From: CBDBND01 sp965262665
GTDB lineage: Bacteria > Pseudomonadota > Alphaproteobacteria > Rhodospirillales > Rhodospirillaceae
Assembly: GCA_965262665.1 (NCBI GenBank)
Contig: CBDHFR010000003.1
Location: 124,001 to 188,000, forward strand
DNA: 64,000 nucleotides
Direction: 5' to 3'
Shown: piece after piece, positions 60,661 to 64,000 of the stretch
Layout: every line of letters begins with the position of its first letter
How positions within the stretch are numbered: position 1 is the stretch's first letter
Made by a program: the position numbers and the translations under genes
The notes under the pieces: generated by a model
The model's database searches: none
What the model was told of the DNA's origin: nothing
The model's input: only the letters and a program-made list of their open reading frames with translations

Positions 60661-63659
60661 GCACCCTAAAACCAGGCTGGTTGTCGGACGCTGCACGGTC
60701 CGGACAGCGGCTATGGACGATTCCCCCGGCCATCAGTTTCGTCGATGCTTTGGCTGATGGTCTGTTAGAAGAAACCGGCGGTGATCCTTTGGTGCTGGCT
60801 GAGATCACCGTGTTGTTGCCGACACGCCGCTCGAAACTCACCTTACGGGACGCTTTTCTAAGGCGTTCAGAGGGTGCGCCGTTGTTGTTGCCCCATGTCC
60901 TGCCATTGCACGACATTGACGAAGACGAAGCGCTGCTCAGCGGTTTTGCGGGCAGCGATACTGGTCCGTTGGACATACCTCCGCCGATTGCGCCCCTGAC
61001 AAGGCAAATCCTTTTGTCACGTCAAATCATGCGCCTTCCCGGTCCCGACGGACTTTATCCCGGACCAGAACAGGCGGTGCTCCTGGCGCAAGAGTTGGCC
61101 CGCTTGTTGGATCAAGTACAGCGGGAACGGCTATCGTTTGAAGCGTTGTCGTTTCTCGTGCCGGATAACCTCGCATCTCACTGGCAAGTCACACTGTCGT
61201 TTCTCAAAATCGTAACCGAGCACTGGCCGCACATTCTCGACGAGCGTGGTGAGATAGATTCAGAAGAGCATCGCAACCGGGTCTTTCAGTCCCAGGCCGA
61301 TGCATGGCGTAAATCGCCCCCAGACGGGCTGATTGTCGCCGCCGGTTCGACCGGCAGCGTGCCGGCGACCCGCGACCTTTTGGCTGTGATCGCCAGCCTT
61401 CCCAACGGCAGCATCGTCTTGCCCGGACTCGATCAACATCTGGACGAAGCCAGCTGGAACACTCTTGAAGAAAGTCACCCCCAGTTCATTTTGAAATCGC
61501 TGTTGACTGAGTTGGCGACGGAACGGCAGTCGGTGGCGCCCTGGCCCATCAGCCAGACCACTTCAATCAATGAACACCGTCAGGTATTGGTAAGTGAGCT
61601 CATGCGCCCGCCGGCGACCAGCGATCAATGGCGAGCCCTCGACCATCTCCACCCAGACTCTGTCACCGGCATTCAACGGATTGAAGCGCCGACGCCGCGG
61701 GAAGAAGCGGAAGCCATCGCCTTGGTAATGCGTTGGGTGGCGGAAGATGAAGGCCGCACGGCTGCCTTGGTCACACCTGACCGCAATCTGGCGCAAAGGG
61801 TTTCAGCTGATCTGGAGCGCTGGATGTTGGACGTAGATGATTCCGCCGGCCGTCAAATGTCCGAAACGCCGGCAGGTGTATTTTTACGGCTGACCGCCGC
61901 AATGATCTACGACGACTGCGCACCCGTTCCACTGCTGTCGGCTCTAAAGCATCCTCTCGCGGCGGGAGGTGTGGACCCTCCGGCGTTTCGCGATCGCGTC
62001 CGTGAATTAGAACAGGCGGCCTTGCGTGGTCCACGGCCACCGGAAGGCTTATCCGGGCTGCGCCAAGCTTTAGCCGAAAAGGATACAGCTGAGCCAACTC
62101 TCGACACTTGGTTGTACGGATTGCAGTCCATCATCGAACCTTACTCTCAAATGATGAGCGGTGGCCCAGTGCCGTTGGCCGACCTACTCGCTACTCACAG
62201 CACCATGGCCGAAGCCCTCGCCGCGTCCCATGATACCGCGGGACCTATGCGACTGTGGGCTGGTCATGACGGTGAAGCTTTGGCTCACTTCATCGCCGAG
62301 CTGCGGGACGCGGCATCGAACCTCGAACCCATCGAGCCGTTCGATTATCCCGGATTGCTCGACACTTTGTTGTCAAGCCAAACGGTATGGCCGCCCTATC
62401 GCAAGCATGCACGGCTGAGCATTTTAGGCCCCTTGGAGGCCCGGTTGTTGCAACCGGACGTGCTAATTTTGGCGGGTTTGAACGAAGGGACTTGGCCGTC
62501 CGATCCACAAGCGGACCCCTGGATGAGCCGGCCCATGCGCAAGGCTTTCGGATTGCCACCACCCGAACGGCGCATCGGCCAAGCCGCACACGACATTGCG
62601 CAAGGGATGTGTGCACCAGAGGTTATTCTAACCCGGTCCTTGAAAGAAGGCGGCGCACCGACCGTACCGTCGCGCTGGTGGCGACGGTTTGATCAGGTCA
62701 CTGGCGCGGCGCGTATCCCCGTTCATTCCGAAACCGGACGCTACGCATGGCTGCCATGGGCCGCCAAGTTGAACCGGCCAGACAAAATTGAAGCCAGACC
62801 CGCTCCGGCCCCTAAACCGCCGGTCTCGGTCCGGCCGCGGCGTTTGTCGGTGACGGAGATCGAACTATGGATGCGCGATCCTTACGAAATCTATGCGCGC
62901 CATGTACTCAAGCTGAAGGCGCTCGATCCCATCGATGCCGACGCCAACCGTGCGGATTACGGGATCATCGTGCACGACATTCTGCAAGAGTTCATCAAGC
63001 ACTACGGGGAATTTCTCCCCGACGACCCGGCATCAGCGTTGCGAAAAATTGCTGACGACACTTTTGGACGCGCCGGTCTGTCTCCTGCCGTAATGGCGTT
63101 TTGGGCGCCACGTTTCGATAGAGTTGCCGATTGGTTTGTCGAGGAAGAAATGGCGCGACGACACTTGGTGCAACGGGCTCATGCGGAGATCAGGGGGTCG
63201 GTCACCCTTGACGGTCCAGCAGGTCCTTTTGAACTGGTGGCCAAAGCCGACCGTATCGATGAACGCACTGACGGCACTGTCGCCATCATCGATTACAAGA
63301 CCGGTGCCGTGCCGTCGACCAAAGAGGTCTCTGCGGGCTACGCCCCGCAATTGCCGCTGGAAGCCGTCATTGCAGCAGCCGGAGGGTTTGACGTCATTGG
63401 CGCCAAAGCGGTGTCCGAACTGGCGTACTGGCGTTTGACCGGTCGTGGCGAGGGCGGGGAATCTTACGTTGCCGGTGACGACGCTGACGTCCTGCGGGCG
63501 GACGCCCTCGCCGGCGTGCTTCAGCTGATAAAAGCCTTTGATGATCCCAACACACCTTACGAAGCACGCCCTCATCCGATCATGGCCCCCGCTTACGGTG
63601 ACACTCAACACTTGGCCCGGGTCAAGGAATGGGCCACGGCTGACGGGGGTGATCGATGA
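60657..63659 (+). CDS. addB: AddB, double-strand break repair helicase-nuclease subunit
   Basis: GTG 60657, overlapping the murU stop, opens a 1000-residue protein; an upstream extension of 24 codons inside murU is unlikely. The N-terminal inactive helicase-like region has ITVLLPTRRSKLTLRDAFLR and ILAGLNEGTWPSDPQADPWM near residue 600, the alphaproteobacterial AddB hallmark. The nuclease domain at the C-terminus has RRLSVTEIELWMRDPYEIYA, GIIVHDILQEF and AIIDYKTGAVPSTKEV (D...YKxG, PD-(D/E)XK). With AddA it processes broken DNA ends at Chi-like sites for recombination. It has no visible four-cysteine Fe-S cluster. Confidence 0.96.
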   Translation: MSTLKPGWLSDAARSGQRLWTIPPAISFVDALADGLLEETGGDPLVLAEITVLLPTRRSKLTLRDAFLRRSEGAPLLLPHVLPLHDIDEDEALLSGFAGSDTGPLDIPPPIAPLTRQILLSRQIMRLPGPDGLYPGPEQAVLLAQELARLLDQVQRERLSFEALSFLVPDNLASHWQVTLSFLKIVTEHWPHILDERGEIDSEEHRNRVFQSQADAWRKSPPDGLIVAAGSTGSVPATRDLLAVIASLPNGSIVLPGLDQHLDEASWNTLEESHPQFILKSLLTELATERQSVAPWPISQTTSINEHRQVLVSELMRPPATSDQWRALDHLHPDSVTGIQRIEAPTPREEAEAIALVMRWVAEDEGRTAALVTPDRNLAQRVSADLERWMLDVDDSAGRQMSETPAGVFLRLTAAMIYDDCAPVPLLSALKHPLAAGGVDPPAFRDRVRELEQAALRGPRPPEGLSGLRQALAEKDTAEPTLDTWLYGLQSIIEPYSQMMSGGPVPLADLLATHSTMAEALAASHDTAGPMRLWAGHDGEALAHFIAELRDAASNLEPIEPFDYPGLLDTLLSSQTVWPPYRKHARLSILGPLEARLLQPDVLILAGLNEGTWPSDPQADPWMSRPMRKAFGLPPPERRIGQAAHDIAQGMCAPEVILTRSLKEGGAPTVPSRWWRRFDQVTGAARIPVHSETGRYAWLPWAAKLNRPDKIEARPAPAPKPPVSVRPRRLSVTEIELWMRDPYEIYARHVLKLKALDPIDADANRADYGIIVHDILQEFIKHYGEFLPDDPASALRKIADDTFGRAGLSPAVMAFWAPRFDRVADWFVEEEMARRHLVQRAHAEIRGSVTLDGPAGPFELVAKADRIDERTDGTVAIIDYKTGAVPSTKEVSAGYAPQLPLEAVIAAAGGFDVIGAKAVSELAYWRLTGRGEGGESYVAGDDADVLRADALAGVLQLIKAFDDPNTPYEARPHPIMAPAYGDTQHLARVKEWATADGGDR

Positions 63660-64000
63660 ACGGTCTCTCACCGGTTGCCATTGCAGCAAAACAACAGAAC
63701 CGCGCCGTTGATCCGTCGAAATCCGTTTGGGTTTCCGCGTCTGCTGGAACGGGCAAAACCAAAGTGCTCACCGACCGTGTCTTGGCGTTGATGCTCAACG
63801 GCACAGCCCCGCAACGCATCTTGTGTTTGACCTTTACCAAGGCAGCAGCGGCGGAAATGGCCAACCGTATCGCGGCAGATTTGAGCAAATGGGTGACACT
63901 GGATGATGACGCACTGGCGGCGAATTTAACCAATCTGCTGGACCATACACCGGAGGACGATGATCTTACTGTTGCCCGGCGTTTGTTCGCCCGTGTGTTG
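63656..64000 (+). CDS. addA: AddA helicase-nuclease subunit, cut by window end
   Basis: ATG 63656 overlaps the addB stop (ATGA) and the frame is open to the window edge (115 codons seen). The N-terminal UvrD-like helicase shows Walker A VSASAGTGKTKVLTDRVLAL, the Q-motif-like QQNRAVDPSKSVWVSA before it, and motif Ia LCLTFTKAAAAEMANRI. It is the active helicase and second nuclease of AddAB. The rest lies downstream of the window. Confidence 0.95.
   Translation, partial: MNGLSPVAIAAKQQNRAVDPSKSVWVSASAGTGKTKVLTDRVLALMLNGTAPQRILCLTFTKAAAAEMANRIAADLSKWVTLDDDALAANLTNLLDHTPEDDDLTVARRLFARVL

Overview
The window reads as a chromosome segment of an alphaproteobacterium, most like the Rhodospirillales. 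The evidence is gene order rather than any marker RNA: a short HprK, RapZ, EIIA-Man, HPr and EI cluster; ahcY; a DivL-like kinase followed by tsaE, amgK, murU, addB and addA; a mreB-mreC-mreD-mrdA-rodA operon; and ilvB-ilvH-ilvC next to leuA. Base composition looks moderately GC-rich in these core blocks and more AT-rich in parts of 12.8-15.3 kb and 20.4-27.9 kb.

Layout. (1) 0-8.5 kb: a small metabolic cluster with two tandem amidohydrolase paralogs, a GT61-type glycosyltransferase split by an IS5-family element, an exported metallo-beta-lactamase-fold protein, a peptide-type ABC substrate-binding protein, a SAM methyltransferase and a frameshifted alpha/beta hydrolase. (2) 8.6-27.9 kb: an accessory region ending at a tRNA-Lys(CTT) gene. 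It holds IS630, IS21 and IS5 elements, a duplicated 138-bp gene start, hypothetical genes, an SRAP protein, an overlapping pair of PD-(D/E)XK nuclease-like genes, a broken Mug-type glycosylase, a 1.3-kb gene-poor stretch with iteron-like repeats, a frameshifted primase-helicase, an AlpA-like regulator, and an intact tyrosine integrase beside the tRNA. The last part looks like a P4-like satellite or integrated replicon. (3) 28-43.7 kb: core genes on the minus strand (cell-shape operon, leucine and branched-chain amino acid biosynthesis with a candidate leucine attenuator, miaA, a DUF1015 gene, pepA). (4) 43.7-46.4 kb: a second IS patch (deleted IS630, degenerate ISAs1) that removed the end of an AEC-type transporter. 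(5) 46.5-64 kb: MAPEG protein, regulatory PTS, ahcY, a decayed block of two TIGR02466-type oxygenases and a TPR/glycosyltransferase gene, then DivL-like kinase, tsaE, amgK, murU, addB and the start of addA.

How genes work together. The mre/mrdA/rodA operon builds the rod; amgK and murU feed recycled MurNAc back into peptidoglycan precursors. HprK, HPr, EI and EIIA form a phosphorelay without a visible sugar permease, so its role is regulatory. IlvB, IlvH, IlvC and LeuA form the valine/leucine pathway. AddA and AddB are the double-strand-break nuclease-helicase. Broken reading frames (at least nine separate lesions) are confined to accessory and IS genes, while every core gene is intact; that pattern favours real gene decay over sequencing error, although homopolymer-adjacent lesions deserve a read-level check.

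The best candidates for something undescribed are the overlapping nuclease pair at 18.5-20.4 kb, the iteron-rich candidate origin beside the primase-helicase, the DivL-like kinase with Ser at the phosphoacceptor position, the lysine-rich tail on IlvH, and the leucine-rich leader of leuA.
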